DNA of 64,000 nt from Nageia nagi (Eukaryota > Pinophyta). The stretch covers positions 47,430,001 through 47,494,000 of the forward strand of contig JBITNC010000001.1 of assembly GCA_050084985.1 (NCBI GenBank). The letters run 5' to 3'. The position numbers were made by a program, and so were the translations under genes. Each line of letters starts with the position of its first letter. Position 1 is the stretch's first letter. Positions 12,235-27,200 of this stretch are shown one piece after another. The notes below the pieces were generated by a model that worked only from the letters and a program-made list of their open reading frames with translations, did not search any database and was not told the origin of the DNA.

Positions 12235-15200
12235 CTGCAATTTTAAAAAAAAATTACAAGTTAATTTTGGTAAATGTATGTGCAAAACCATATTAAATTT
12301 GCTTCAATTAAAAAGCTAAGCAGAGAGAAGAGACAATTACCACAGAGTATGCCCAAACCAAGGCAGAACATAAGTGTGTAGCCAAAATAGAAGCTTGTTT
12401 GGAAAAATCCGGACATCTTTGTTTTCATGTAATAGTAATATATGGAATAGAGATACACGTATGTAGCTGTTGATGCAGCTGAGAAGAAAGATGTCCATTG
12501 CCAATGGTAGTTTTCCGCATTCAGCAAGAAGTATGTGCCAACAATTGTGACACAAATGGTCACTATAATGAGAATCAAGCAGACCAGCAACATAAATCCA
12601 TATACATAGTAAACCTTCAGCATAAGAACCATAGCGATCATGTTACAGAAAGTGACTGAAGCATTGATGCATTCAGATTAGATAATGATAAAGTAATGTG
12701 TAATTTTCGAACAGGTAGTAAGAATAAACCTAGATCTTCATTAAATTATCTTTATCTTCTATATAAGTGAAAGAACACCAGGTCAGATGACCATGAAGCA
12801 AAATAAATTAAAACATAGTCTACCCCTTTCATATGCATATAAGTTTTTCAATAATAGTCTCTTACCTTGTAGTTCCAAAATGAGGTAAAAACAAAGTACA
12901 TCTCGATGAATATACTCCCAAATGGAAGTAGACCACCCATTACTGAAACTACCGATGGAGTGAGATACCACTTCTTCTCAGGAATAGGCCGAGGAATGCT
13001 CTTAACACGACAAGGATTATCTGAAGCCCGACACCAATTCCTTCCTACAACTGTTCCCAAAAGTGCTAAAGGCAAAGAAATGAAACCCCAGATTAGGAAA
13101 ACCACCACCTGCATTAGACACACATACAAATAAAAAACTTGAATATGGAAAACCAGATATAAAACAAATAATGATATACATTCATAATAGCAGGAAGCAT
13201 ACCATAGTGCCAAAAGGAATAGCAGCAAGTGATCGGTAAAACATGGCGACTATGTTCAATGTGAAGCCAATTCCAAAGCACAAGAATGGAAATAGAGATG
13301 CAGTGAGAACCATTGATTTTACCCAGTGCTTACCTGTCAAAAAATGTTATGTAAATTAAAGTTCTAAATTATATAAATTAAAAGCTTATGCTGACCAAAA
13401 ATATCAAAGTTGCCTGAATTAGCAATATTGGAAAAATAAATATGTTACGACTTGAAATTCTAGTTCAAACGTAGAATTCACAACAGCAAAATATTTACCA
13501 TCATTGCGTGAGTAAAGGCTTCCACTGACATGACCTGAAATGAATGATGTGAGGGCATAGCAGATAATGAAAGTTGTGACAATTGCTCCACGACTGAACA
13601 GACATCAAAATAAAAAAAAAGTTAACTAAATTAAATTCATTTCCCTAAAAACAAGGGATTGTTAAAGTCAAAGCTGAAACTCAAACAAGCAATGGAAGAA
13701 GAGTGCAAAGACAAATAGGAAGCGAAACAGGCAATGAAAACTTCATTTAACTCTGACATGCGATAAACGGATTCCAATGTTGGAATCTGGACTCGATCAG
13801 ATTTGAACGTGGCTTGAAGATCCAACCTCAAAACTGACCGTTTCCACTCTCTGCCCAGAAACACAGCCTGACCGTGTTTCATCAGTGTCAAACGCAGCCC
13901 CGACCGCATTTGCGATCAAACATGACCTCGTTTCTGCAGTGTTATTTTCAGGCTTTATACTTCGCCCAGTTTTGTGTCTTTTCATATTTTGTTCGTTTCT
14001 TCTTCAGTTGTTTCAAATTCCGGCTTTTGTGTTCTCTCCGGGATGTTATGTATTTAATTATTAGCATGCTCATGTAATCAGGTTAGATTTTGAACCGGAT
14101 TGGATTGTTAGTGTGTAGCTCAGTGTAAGAGACCAAATGAAATGTGGTGTGTTGGACGTGGGTTCTAGCTGAACTCCATTCAAGTTTGTATATTTTGATT
14201 CTATTATTAATATATACAGTTCCATTGTGAGATTGCTCCATTGTTGATTCAGATTTATGAGTTTGAGAGATTTCTCCATTGCATATTTGAATATTGTGAA
14301 TGTTTAAGTTTATTGAATCTATTCAGATTCTTCATCTGGTATCAAAGCCATGGCTGGTTTGATTTAATGGGTTTGAGAAAGCTTGGTAGATTGGAGAGTT
14401 ACAAAAATCTTGTGGGGACATTGGAAATAATTTTATAAATTATTTTCTGATTGATTTCCATTGGGGTTTCTTGTTGCTCTAGTGTAATGGCTATCAACAT
14501 TAACTTCTTGCCACTACCAGAATTTGATGCGAAGCATCTTGATTTTTGAAGCATAAAAATTGAGACATTGTTGATTGGTAAAGGCCTACAGGAAATTGTT
14601 GAAGATGGGTATGTTGAATCAGAAGATTGGAACTCTCTTGAAGGAGAGGAAAGATGATTGAAGGAGGAACAGCATTTAAATTGTTTAGCTCTTCTAGATA
14701 TTAGAAAAAGCATGAAGAAGAATGTTTTGCCACTACTTGCAGGTTGTAGGATAGCTTGGGAGCATGGAAAACATTGCAAGTTTGTTTTGGGGATGATAAA
14801 ATCACTCCGGAAAATATTTGTTTTGTGAGCAAGGAGGAACATTCTTGTTCCAGATTTGAGAAAAATGTTGGAAAAGAAGAAGACGAAGCCCTTTGTTATT
14901 CTGGATTGTGTTGTTAGAGCACTTGGAGAGTACATTGTTGAAGATTGTCTCATGGAAAAGGCACAAAATGTTATTCCAGAATTTTTTGTTGATACTTGTC
15001 TTAACAATTCTCATGTTGCTTGTGGAAATGATGTTTGTGATGAAGGTGCAGCTGTTGAAGATTCTCTACAAAGACAGAGTGTTCATGTTGGAGTTCCGCC
15101 AAAGGGGGAGAATTATGAAAAAGAATGTTGTGTGATGGATTGTCGGCTTGAAGACCACTCACAAAGAGTGGATATAAGCCTTACAAAGACTGTATCAGAA

Positions 15201-18200
15201 TTTGAAAAAGAAGTTGCAGCTATACATTGGCTTGGAGATCACTCACAAAGAGTGGATTGTTGTTTTGAAAAAGGCTTACCCGGATTTTGAAGCAAAACCA
15301 GTTTTTGTGCATATAAGGGTATGTTGGAGTGAAGAACATTCTTCAAGAATGGGAGATGATTGTTTTAAAAAGGCCAATTTCAATGTTGAAGAAGCAATGC
15401 TCATGAAAGGGTGTTGTGTTGAAGATGAAATGGAAGATGGTTCTCTTGTAAAAACAGATTTGCATATTGGAGAAGAATCACTCATAATGGAGTGTTTGTT
15501 TGAAGACCATGGGATGGATATATGTTTTGCAAAGTCAGATTTTGAAGATGTTCTTGTTGAGAAGACCATGGCTGATCCATTGTGAGATTCTTGCTCAGAT
15601 TTTATTGATGAAAATGAGGTAAAAGCTATTTGTACTATTCTTGATTTTTTGCTTGAGAAAGAAAAGAGTAAAGATTGTTTTATTGAAGAGGCAGCCATTG
15701 ATGATCCTCTTGTTGTAACGACAATGGGGACTGATTTTTTGAAGATTGTGGAGCATGAAATTTGTTTTGAAGAGGCAATGGACATTGGAGCTTATGGACC
15801 TGAAAATTGTTCTGTAAATAATTATTGTTTTGTAGAAACAATGTGTGGAGCAGTTGTGAATAAAAATTGTTGTGTAGGTGAAGCAAAGAGTCATGTAGCT
15901 TGCCTTGTTTAAGAGGCAATATTGAATGAAGAGGTATTGTGTGAAGAGAAACCAATGAGAGCACTTGCTTGTGTGAGGAAGGAGAATGTTGTTGAAGCAA
16001 AAATGAAGATTATGGATAGTTTTGTGGACTGTTTTGAAAGCATAAGTTGGTTGAGACATCTCTTTGTAAGAGGTGTACTTTATGCTCTTGACATTTGGGA
16101 GCTTTGCAAGAAGTTTTGTAAGAGGAAATCTACTGATTTGGATTGTGACAATAATTTGTTGTGCAAATTTGAGAGTGATGCTCCTTGTGTTTTTAATGTG
16201 GAGTTTAAGAACTCCTTGGAGCTTTTGATAGCTCAACTAATATGCAAAACTGATGTTCTCAGGTTTGTTCTTTTTCAGTTTTGAAGCATTGAAAGTGTGG
16301 TTAAGAAACAAATAGTTGTTGTGTGCAAATTGGCTGAGAATTATGTGAAAAGACAGTCATGTTTTATGGCTGGTCACTGTGTGCAAAATAGTATTTTGAT
16401 GTTGAATGCCAGTCATATTATGGCTGTGTTTTTGTTGTTGAAGACCAAGATTTTGTTGGAGAGCAACATTGTATTGAAGATCAATGTGTTGTTGAAGAGA
16501 AATGCTGAGTTGGTGCACCCAAGCACAATTGTAAGATTGACAAAACTTGCAATTTTATTTTTTGTTGTGAAAAGTTGTAACTGTGTTTTTTGTTGTCAAC
16601 CTTGTGTTGAAGAGCAAGGAGTCGTGAAATGGTTCTACAAAGAACTTGTGTTTAAGAGCAAGAATTTGTGAAATGGTTCTACAAAGAACATGTGAAGGTT
16701 GAAAATGTTTGTTGGGTGAAATTTGAAGATGTGGACAGTTATTTCCTGGCTGAGTTTGATGTTGGTTACTCATGGAGCAACTTTGTTGAAGTAGTTTTTG
16801 TTTGATCAACATGTAAAAAGATAGGAGAGTTTTGATGAAGGGGAAGTTGGTCATCAAAAGGTACCCATATTTTACTTGCAGGTGACAGCAAGCATGGAGG
16901 ACAGCTCATTTGAAGAGTGGACGTGTGGAGGGTGCCCAAACCAAATTTTGCAACTTCTACAATTTTTGTTACAAAATTGGAAGAGGCGTAAAAAGGCTAT
17001 TTCAATCCATGTGTCATGCTTCAGAATTTATTCATGAATCCATTCAGCATCAAGGGGGAGAATGTTGGAACCTGGACTTGATCAGACTTGAACATGACTT
17101 GAAAATCCGACCTCAAAACTGACCTTTTCCACTCTTTACCTAGAAACACAACCCTGACCGCATTTCATAAGTGCCAAACACAGCCCCGAGCATGTTTGCA
17201 ACCAAACGTGACCGCATTTCTGCAATGTTATTTCCAGGCATTATACTTCACCCAATTTTATGTTTTTTGCATTTTATCCAATTGTTTCACATTCGAGCTG
17301 TTTTGTTCTCTCTGGGATGTTATCTATTTAGGTATTAGCTTGCTCATGTAACGAGGTTAGATTTTGGACTGGATTGGATTGTTAGTGTGTAGCTTAGTGT
17401 GAGAGATCAAGTGAAGTGCGGTGTGTTGGATGTGAATTCTTACTGAACTCCATTCAAGTTTGTATATTTTGATTCTACTATTAACATGTACAATTCCATT
17501 ATGAGACTGCTCCATTGTTGATTCAGATTTATGAGTTTGTAAGATGTCTCCATTGCATATTTGAATATTATGAATGTTTGAGTTTATTGAATCTATTCAG
17601 ATTCTTCATCCAAACCTTGCAACTCTATATACATAAGTTTAGGACTACTAGCTCAGATATCTCAAATGCACATCTGACAAATGCTGGGATGTTTCAATCA
17701 TGAGGTTCCTATCTTATATTTTCATTTTAACCAAATAAAAATAGTCTTTATCATTCTTTTCTATGTTTCATTATAGTAATCATTAGCAATCCATCAGCTT
17801 AAAAACAATATATATAATTAATTACCACAGTATATCAAGAGAAAAATAGCAGATTTGATAGTTGAAAGAAAACCCAATATTCAATCCAAAACTTAAACAA
17901 TTTTCATGCTTTAAAACTAAATAGTATTTTTCAAATCTTACAACTAGGGGAAGTTCAAAATGTTCGCAAATACAAAACACTATTAAAAGTTTTAATTAGT
18001 TTGCACAATCATAGATTCAACAACACCATTAAAGAGCTTCAATTGGAATCACCACTATTAAATGAGCTTCAACCACTTCTTTTACACGCTTACAGAAACT
18101 TTGCTACCAAGGCATAACTCCCTTAAATGCTTTAAACTTCAATTCATTTCTTAACTGCCATTACACAAGTTGTGTGCATACATGCCCATAATTTCTTCCC

Positions 18201-21200
18201 ATATTCACACAGATCAAACACATACTGATTTGCATTCTCCCAAAAGATTCTAAGGCCATCTTCAGCTATTAAAAAGGACTTGGAATATAATAGACCATTA
18301 GAATTTTGACATGACTGCAAGCAAATGGCTTTCTGTTAAGAGAATATAATTAGCATTTCCAAAGAGATACAGCAACATGTACCAAGGCAGACTGTCTAAA
18401 TATGGTAAGCACTACTTGTGAAGAATAAATATATATTTGACAAAAAACACGGAGAAGTAAAATCAAGAATATATTCCAAATCTCTGAGAAGTTAAACATG
18501 TTTTTGAACTAAAGCATAGCACTACATACCCAACATATAGCATGCCAATGATTGCCACCACAATGACAAGAAGCACAAGCACACAAAGTTGTGCGCCAGT
18601 ACCCACCAATGCTGACAACAAGACCAGATTTTTTGGCGGTCTGAAAACATCTCCATGAACAAGCTTCCAGCCTGATTCTTCACTACCATCTCTGTCCTGC
18701 ATGTAGTAAGTTGAAGAAATTAGACTTAAGTGTGTCCTTGGATCTAAAATGTCATGACCATGAAGAAATTTAACATAGCTATATGCTGTTATTTTATGAA
18801 GTACATGTAGAAGTTCATCTGAAGCTGGTACAGACAACATCAGATATTCCACTCTAAAGAATTATGAAATACTGTAAAAGAATCAAACACGATAAAATTC
18901 CACATGAAGCAATCATTGAAGCAAAACTAGAAAAGAATTATGCACAAGAATATGGGTGGGCAGTTAAGCCCTAAAAGTATATCATAATAATGATCGAACA
19001 TGATACAAACGATGGCAGAACTCCTACCAATTCATGTGACCTAACCACAACCATTGGATTGCACAATAATACATTTTAATCTCAATGATTGACCAATCAC
19101 CAATACAGTACATATTAAAGAGGAGATACACACTTGGCCCTAATATTCATTAAAACATGTGCCTATAAACATAAGGCTGAAACTAAGCCCAACTTAACAT
19201 CCAACACCCTCCCTTAAGTTGGACTTAGGGGGACCAACATCTGATAAAGAGGTGAAGATGTCATCATTCCAACACCCTCCCTTGATGATAGCTTCTTTCA
19301 AATTCTCAAGCATCTCAATCATCTATCTTGAACAAACAATAGCATCCTCTAGTAATGATTTGGTGAAGATGTTGTAACATCCTAAATATTTTCCAGCCTT
19401 GTATATAATGTGTTTTCGTATTTTTGGAGTCATTGTAAACCCTAAAAGAGGTATATCTACCCTTGAGGGGTTATTTGGGAGTGTTTGTTATGTTTTATTG
19501 TCAAAATATGGGTTAGTTGTGTTAGTATATGGGTTAGTAGAGTTAGTCAAAGTGTTATGAGGGTTTTTGTATCAAAACAAAGTTATCTTATATGCATTTG
19601 GTATAGTGACATTTTTGAAAGTTATTATAATTTATTTTATTTCTTCATTGTGTGGGTCCCAGGTGACTTAAGTGACTTTAAGTGATCTCAACATAATATT
19701 ATATCACAACCATTGGATCTTATGAGAATGAGATATAATCTCAGCCCTCCATAGTTAAATCTAAGGCTAGAATTTATTATCACATTAGGGTGTAAGGTAT
19801 AAAAGTGTTTTACAGCTTCATTTGTTGTGGTTGATGTTTTGATATTGAATTGGAGAATTCTCAGAATTCTTGGGCTCTTGGAGACTGTTGGAAGTATTTC
19901 TCAGAGATTTGGGGTTCCCATTGGATCAAACCAGTGGAGGCTAGGCTCTACCCAATCAGATCCAACAAACCCACATCACGGTTTGTGATCCGGGGATACT
20001 ATGTGAAGCAAATCTGGAGAATAAGGTCAGATCAGTCATTGGAAGAAAAATCAGAAGTTTATAGACAGTAAACCAGCCTTTGGAGGCAAGGAAAGTGTGA
20101 CATCAGCCTAGAGAAAATAGCCTTGCAAGCTAGAAAGACCAGATCTGCATTAGGAGGCCAGAAGTCAACCTAAGGAGAGGTTATTTGCAGGTTTCAAGGC
20201 ATTAAACAGCCCCAGCCAGCAAGACATCTCAGCTTGAGGCGTAGAGGAAGCTTTTGATAGGTGTAAAAGTGCAGGATCAACATTCAAGAGGTGTGATTTG
20301 GTGTTTAGAGGTGTGTTTCAGCTTGTTTGGTGTGTGATCTTTTAGTTTTCATCTGCTATATTTGCAGTAAGAGTTTTGTATGTGAAGAAAATAAATAAAA
20401 ATAAAAAATATTTCAGCTCTGTGTTTGTTTTCAGTATTTCTGTTCTGGGTATTTTGTATTTTTGTGTTTGACACATTTTAAATGTCCACCAACTAATCCT
20501 TATGAAACACACCAAATACAAATGCACACAAACCAATAATAATTCCACAGGGCAAAATCTGATTTCTTTTATATTTTGTCTTTTCAATAAAGAAAGCTTG
20601 CAACTACAGCAGATTATAGGTAACAGAGACAATGCATTACAATTGTAAGTAAGCAAGACAACTATAGATCACTAAACACACCTCGAAGAGTTGTTCAAAC
20701 AGCTTTAACACCATCAAAACTCAAAACAAACCCCACAAGAACTGGACAAACAGCTGTATTATCGTCTCCAAGCTAGACCACTGCTGGACAGATTTCTTAG
20801 AGTTGTTTTCAGTCAATTATCTCAGCAAATAACACCCTCAGGCCTCTATCCTGCTGAACAAAAGTTGATATGCCCAAAATTGTGCCAACAGTGGATTGTC
20901 TTCACCAAAGCTAAGCATGAACATGGCTCCCTTGACAATTCTGGCCCTTACAACCTACAAAACAGTCCTCTCAAGGCTGACATCTTACTCCAATAGCCTC
21001 CAAAGGCTGGGTCTCTGCTCATAAGCTTCTACCTTGCCCTCCAATAGGCAGATCTACACTTCAGCTTCAATGATGCTCCTCAAATCAAGCCCAAATCACC
21101 AACCCTGATGTGGATTGGTCAGATCTAATTGAATAGATAGCTCTAGGATCTTATCCTTCAAGCCTCCATTGAATTGATCTCCAATGTGAACCCCAAAAAT

Positions 21201-24200
21201 ACTTCAGCAAAATGCAAGAGTCCAAAAGAGCAAAGCTCTTCCAAATTCCAAATTCACCCCCTCCAAAGGACCAACTCTTCCTCTTAAATAGACATGGAAC
21301 TCTTAATTTAAGCCTCTTGACAGTTACAAAAGAAAGCCTCATAACAGTTACAAATCCTTTCCTATGGCAGTTACAAAAGCATTAAATAATACCTTAAACT
21401 TTGACCTCATAACAGTTACTTTTGCCAAAATGGCAGTTACAAATACTAGAGACATTTAATACTGCCTTATCATCCAAACCATCGAGCTAAAAACGTGTAC
21501 CAAGTCAATGACATTATTCAATACCTTTTTTCTTATCCCAAAACTATTCTAAATACATAACCAACTCCCTAAACACTTATACTAACAATATAGCTACTCA
21601 AAACACACTAACCCACCCCTTAGAGTCCCAGAAACACAACAAAACATAAATTTGAAATGTTTACAAGGCTGAAAATATTTTGGGACATTACACCTTCAGA
21701 TGTCCACCAACACTTCTTATGATTTTGCTTCCCACAATAACAGCATCCCTTCTCGTCCTTAGGTCCATCATCCTTCTTGTTATCTTCGTCCCTCTTTTTT
21801 GCCTTTCCATTTGCCTTGAGACTTACCCTCGCCATTTTTTACCAAAAGAGCTTGACTTTTGCCAAGAGTCCCACTGCCTTTTTCAACTTCATTTTGAAGA
21901 AGTTCTTGAAGCCTCATAAACATGGGAAGCTCTTTAAAACTACCAAGCTTCATCTTTGTTCACACAAAATGCCCAAAAATGCTAGGCAAATTATCAAAAA
22001 TGCTCTCAACAATTTTATTTGTGTTAGTCTCCTACCGCCTACAATCTTAATTAAATTGTACATGAAAAATTCTATTCAAAAAAGCATTCATCAATTCAAA
22101 ATCCTACAATCTAATGGACGTTGACTTTTTGTGGAACCCAACAATCCTATCGACTGATGTCTTCCCAAATAGCTCATTCAACCTTTCCCATAGGTCCTTT
22201 GGGTTGGTTTGGTGCTCATTAGCCAAATAGCACAACTTTGAATTCATGTTCATAACTATCATCCATGCAATTTCATTATTTTCCTCTATCACCTTTTTTT
22301 GTAAAAGTTTTCACAATAGTATCTCCAACTTAAGAGCAATCAAGACCAACTTCACCTCATTTGTCCAATTTAGAAAGTATCCCACTTCAAGCGATCTGGA
22401 ATATGCCACTAAGTTTGCAATATTTTTTGAAAATTTGTTACTAAACAAAGAAAATATACTACACCAATGTGTAGAGCTTGAAAAAATTGGTAAAATAATT
22501 TTAAAGAAAAATCACCATCAATGTCCTCATAAATCAAAAGTTGTAGCCTCCAGAAGTTTGCAAAAAAAAGAGCCCAAATTACCCAAAAAATGTCCAAAAA
22601 AAAAGTGAAAAATATCATTGGGATATCTTTGGATATGAATTCAAAGGGTAAATTTGTTGGAAAGGTGATGCTGATCTAGGATGAAAAATACAAAACGTGA
22701 CTCACATTCTTGTATTACACAAGTATCATCTTAGTCATCCACTTCAATATTGTAACTGTATTTGTAACTATAACTATGTATATTCTTTATTATGACATCT
22801 AGGTAGAAGAACATGTGCCTGAAGGGAAGACAAAATGTAATTACAAATCCCTGCAACAATGTAGTATTAGTTGGTAGTTGTAGATTGTATGTAAGAATCA
22901 GTTAATCAGATCTTTGCGTGTGTGTAGCTTGTATTTCATTCTTGTTGTGTAACAGAGTAATTAAAAACAGTCGTTTATGCTCTGTTCTGTGTTAAGTTTT
23001 TGACGTGTGTATGCTGAATTAGACTTAGTTTAACCATTTGGAACTCAATTCTGCGAGTGTAAACCCATTTCAGCCACTATTCCCAGAATGCACATGTTTT
23101 AGCACCCCTCTCCCATAATGATCACATTCTAGTACTAGGCAGTTTTCAAGTTCAATTAAGGGTCTTGGGTGATTTTTGGGTTCGATTGAGTCTAAATTTT
23201 ACATAAATGACAAAATTTGAAGAAGTGTGAAAATATGCAAATAATTTCACAAAATTTGTCAAGATATCTTAAGTTTTGTAATTTCTCAAAAATCTCATTT
23301 TGGCGATATCTATCTCTCAATCCAACCATTGAAATGAGCTGGAATTTGAACCAAAAGTTCACACATCCTCTTCAACTCCATCCAACAGATTTCACAAATA
23401 ACATCCCAGACTCCCAAAAATGCAAAATGCCCTTGTAGAAAAAACATATCTCTTCAGTCAATCTTCGATGGAATCTCCAAATAGCTACAGTATCATGAAG
23501 AATTATGCAATATTGTCAAAAAAATCAAACAATGTAAAAATTCCACACAAAATAGTAATTGAAGTAAAAATAGAGAGGAATAATGCACAAGAATATGGAT
23601 GGGTGGTTAAGCCCTAAAAGAATATCACAATAATGATCGAACATAATACACATGATGGCTAGAGGCACCTTTAAATAGGCACAAGAACTCCTACCAATCC
23701 ATATGAGTTAACCATAATCATTGAGTTACACAATAATATGTTTTAATCTCAATCATTGGTTAATCACCAATACATCACATATTAAATAGGAGTTAAGCAA
23801 TTGCCCCTAGTATTTATAAATACTTATGTGCTAATAACACAAAGCCCACACTAAGTTGAGCTTAACATCCAACAACCTTCCTGAGTTAGACTTACGGGGA
23901 TGACATTTGATAAAAAGGTGAAGGTGTCAACATTCCGACACCCTCTACATCCATCGTCCATGATAAGAGAGCTCATTCAATGAAGCTTCCATCAACTATA
24001 CCTATAATATAGCCCAAAATATGCTAACATTAATAAAGTGCTACTATATTGAACAAGGCAATAATCCAAAAGTTACAAACTAATTGATCATATCCACTAA
24101 TCTATGTCTCCATTGTTTATTAGTTATTACTCATTCTTTCCCAGCTCACCAAAGGCACATCTTATCAAATCATTTAGCAACGAGAACACATAGCAGTTAT

Positions 24201-27200
24201 AGCTCTAAAATGCATAAAGGAAAACTCAAGAAAACAAATAATTGGAACACAGCAATAGCAATCCAAAACTCACCAGTGTTTCTAGATCATCATCTTCACG
24301 GGCATACTTTGCATAGTCGTTCCTCAAAGTGCGCATCATGATCATTGAAACTAAACCAGCGAGGAAAATAACCATCATGAAGGAATTGAAGATTGAAAAC
24401 CAATGGATCTGTTCACAATATCAAGAGTTAGTAACTTAAGTATCCTAATCAAAGAATAAAAACCCAACAGACCACATCCATTCTACATACTTTAACTTAA
24501 TAGTTCAAAGATTTCGTAACACACCAAGCTGTAGCTTACTATCATATCATCCACAATTGATATGGGTAGGTAACTTTGGCTTTAGCCAATGGGGATTGGA
24601 TAGGATTATTTTCTAAATTAAGAAAACCGAAGAAAGCTATGGATAAGTTAACACAATCAAGTTAAGAATAACCAATTTGATTAAAGTCTTAAGAGCTTTT
24701 CATATCCATTCTTTTTTTATATATTTTGCTGTCACGTGGGCAAACTATTGGATATCAATTACTGAGCACAACATAATATTTGTCATATGGAACTAATAGC
24801 AGCGGAACATATAGTTACCCAATTTACAGCCTTCTAGAACTCATGTTCCTTTACGAAGTTTAGGTTGTACTGATGAGTCAACTACATATTACAACTGGAT
24901 CACGGGTTAAGTTGCATATGATGGAGAGATCTTTGTGAAGAACCACAAGAAAATCTTATGTAGATTGTAAAAGACACAGAATACATCAACTTCATAGAAT
25001 CCATTTAGCACAATAATCTTCTCTAACAATGTTGGAACTCCCCAGTTATGGGGAATCATACAAGTATGCACACAATTTGTAATCCCAACTAAGGAGAGGA
25101 AGCGCAACAACAGAAAGAACTAAACCTCCTAATTTTCTGCAGTTATATTTAGTGCAACAAGCTTCTGGGAAATCTGTGTTAAGTACTTTTGAATCAACAT
25201 TGTAGGCCATATTCCTTGACTGTTCTTCAGAATCACAAATAACAACTGGTTGCCGAGTCTGAAGGTTTAATAAATTGTGTTAAAGGTGTTAAACAATTTG
25301 TTATACCAAGACATCCAAAAGTCATATATTTGAAATTAATTAAAAAAATTAAAAATGAATGAGGCAATCTCTCTTTTATTTAATCTTTTAAAAATTAATT
25401 AGCCATTTTAAATTTATCTTTATTTTGATACAATTGTTAATTGAGACAACCACAAACTAATCTACTAAAAGTCTCTTCATTAGTTACGATGATATATATT
25501 TAATCTAGGATTCTAGATCTGTATTTTTTTTTCAAGTCAAAAGTGGCATCCTCAGGTCTCCCACCCTTTAATACATTCCCTATCGGAAAAAATAAAAGAA
25601 TAAGGCATCTCCAACCCAGAGAGAAATACAGCATCTCCACAAATGGAGAGCGAACAGGATTTAGACAATTCAAAAATATTTGGAAAAAAACAGAAAATTA
25701 TATCCCAAATTTGGATAAAAATTGAAATCGAAAGAGTTGCTAACACTCCTCGTTTTTTTAATCTAGACCCATATTTTTACATTGCTTTATTTTAGGAATT
25801 AATTTTGCAGATGGTCTGAGAATCTGACTTAAGACATCCATCATCCCTATTAAATTTGTTTAGATATTACTCTGTTTTAGTGCCTTCTCTTAAGCAATAT
25901 TTGGAATAATGGAAAATCAGCACAATTACATTAGCTTTTCATTGTCACTCAGGTTAGATTGATAGTTTTTCCAATGTCTTTTATTACTCTCAATTTGTTA
26001 TTTTGATTTTCAATTTCCCTAACTGCAAAACATCATTCAATTTGCCTTAAGGAATAAACTGACACAAAAATCCAAATTTTGTTGGTAGTTGACCCGTATT
26101 GCTAGCATTTACAGCTCAATGTTGCCTCCTATGGTTAGTGGGTCATGTTCAATATTTCAGTACTGCCAACCTTTTAATCATTTCTGGAACTCCGGTTAAC
26201 CAAAAACTAGTCCATAAACATGCGGGAAGTTGTGCAGCATTCTCCCCTCAAAGCGAAGTACCATGCCGTAATATTGCATCCCTTGAGAACCTAATGAAGT
26301 GAATATCATTGTTAGGCAGGTCTCAATCCATCTTTCTCTGCATGGCTTGAGGTTAAGATGGTGTGTTGCCTTGATTACCAAATATATCACTGTCAATTAA
26401 GACATATTTTATTTGCTTAATACATAAGCCTTCTTCCCATTTAATTTAATTCTTCTTTGTCTGTTTTTCTGACTTCAGTAGTATAGCAACTTTTAAAATA
26501 GGATTGATTTCTATGATGTTGAAGAAGTCTGAGGCTACCTAGGGCTTGAAGGGAAGGATAATATTGTTTCTTTTTCTTTTTTTTCAAACTTTAAGGTGAA
26601 TATAAAGGTAAAAATAATTTGATCTCCAAAACTATCTTGCAATTTAGACACTTTGAATCAAACCTGCACTTTATTTGCACCATTCCGAGAGAACAAGAGA
26701 ATTGGAGAAGAAGGGAAGATGGCACTACATTTGATGGAAGAGAATGTCAAGAAGGTACTGATGCCTGGGAGACAGAAGGATGGACTGCTACAACCTGTTT
26801 AAACATGTGTAGGCCACATGTAGTTCATGTACGCACATACCACAGTTGTAAGTACCATTCCTTTCATGTGCATTAATGGTAGGTATGATCAACATTTTTG
26901 GCAGAAGATTGGCAGTTTCTTGGACCATCAACAAATGATAACAAACGACCGAGCTAATTTACACTGACAATGTTGAGGACTGTGCTGACAGCTTTGAAGA
27001 CTACCACTCCTGACAGGTTGTGGTCACTGTGGACATATTGAGATGAATGTAATTGGGATGGGTACTTCATTTTTGTTCAGTAGTCGGACATTACAGGTAC
27101 TTACACAATTTAACTATCTTTTAGGCATATAAAGAGGACTTGGGAGCTCAAGACTGAATAACTTTTGCTTGTAGGTAACAGATATTGATAACTGATATAT

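Larger units (their letters stand above)
13778..17608 (+). mobile_element. Complete non-autonomous LTR retroelement in TMN1 intron 8
   Basis: A 5' LTR and 3' LTR (both TGTTGGAA...ATTCTTCA) flank a 2.7-kb interior. A perfect 5-bp target duplication TCCAA lies at 13773-13777 and 17609-17613. The primer site TGGTATCAAAGCC starts at 14337, two bases after the LTR, and resembles the initiator-Met tRNA site used by copia elements. The polypurine tract AAGGGGGAGAA is at 17052-17062. The interior has a copia-like Gag start but no protease, integrase, RT or RNase H motifs, so the element would have needed proteins from elsewhere. It is antisense to the host gene. Confidence 0.92.

Noticed and set aside
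12337-12555. Minus-strand 72-codon frame
   Set aside because: Out-of-frame reading of TMN1 exon 12.
12906-13133. Plus-strand 75-codon frame
   Set aside because: Antisense of TMN1 exon 11.
14399-15007. 202-codon minus-strand frame (and a 213-codon one at 15595-16236)
   Set aside because: Antisense shadows of the broken plus-strand frame of the intron-8 retroelement; no family resemblance.
18855-23960. One copia element with LTRs at 18855-19280 and 23480-23960
   Set aside because: Both blocks include the internal side of a polypurine tract, so both are 3' ends; the gag relic between cannot belong to a simple LTR-to-LTR element.
24907-25110. 67-codon minus frame in intron 6
   Set aside because: No recognisable family; a frame of this length is expected by chance in 20 kb of intron.
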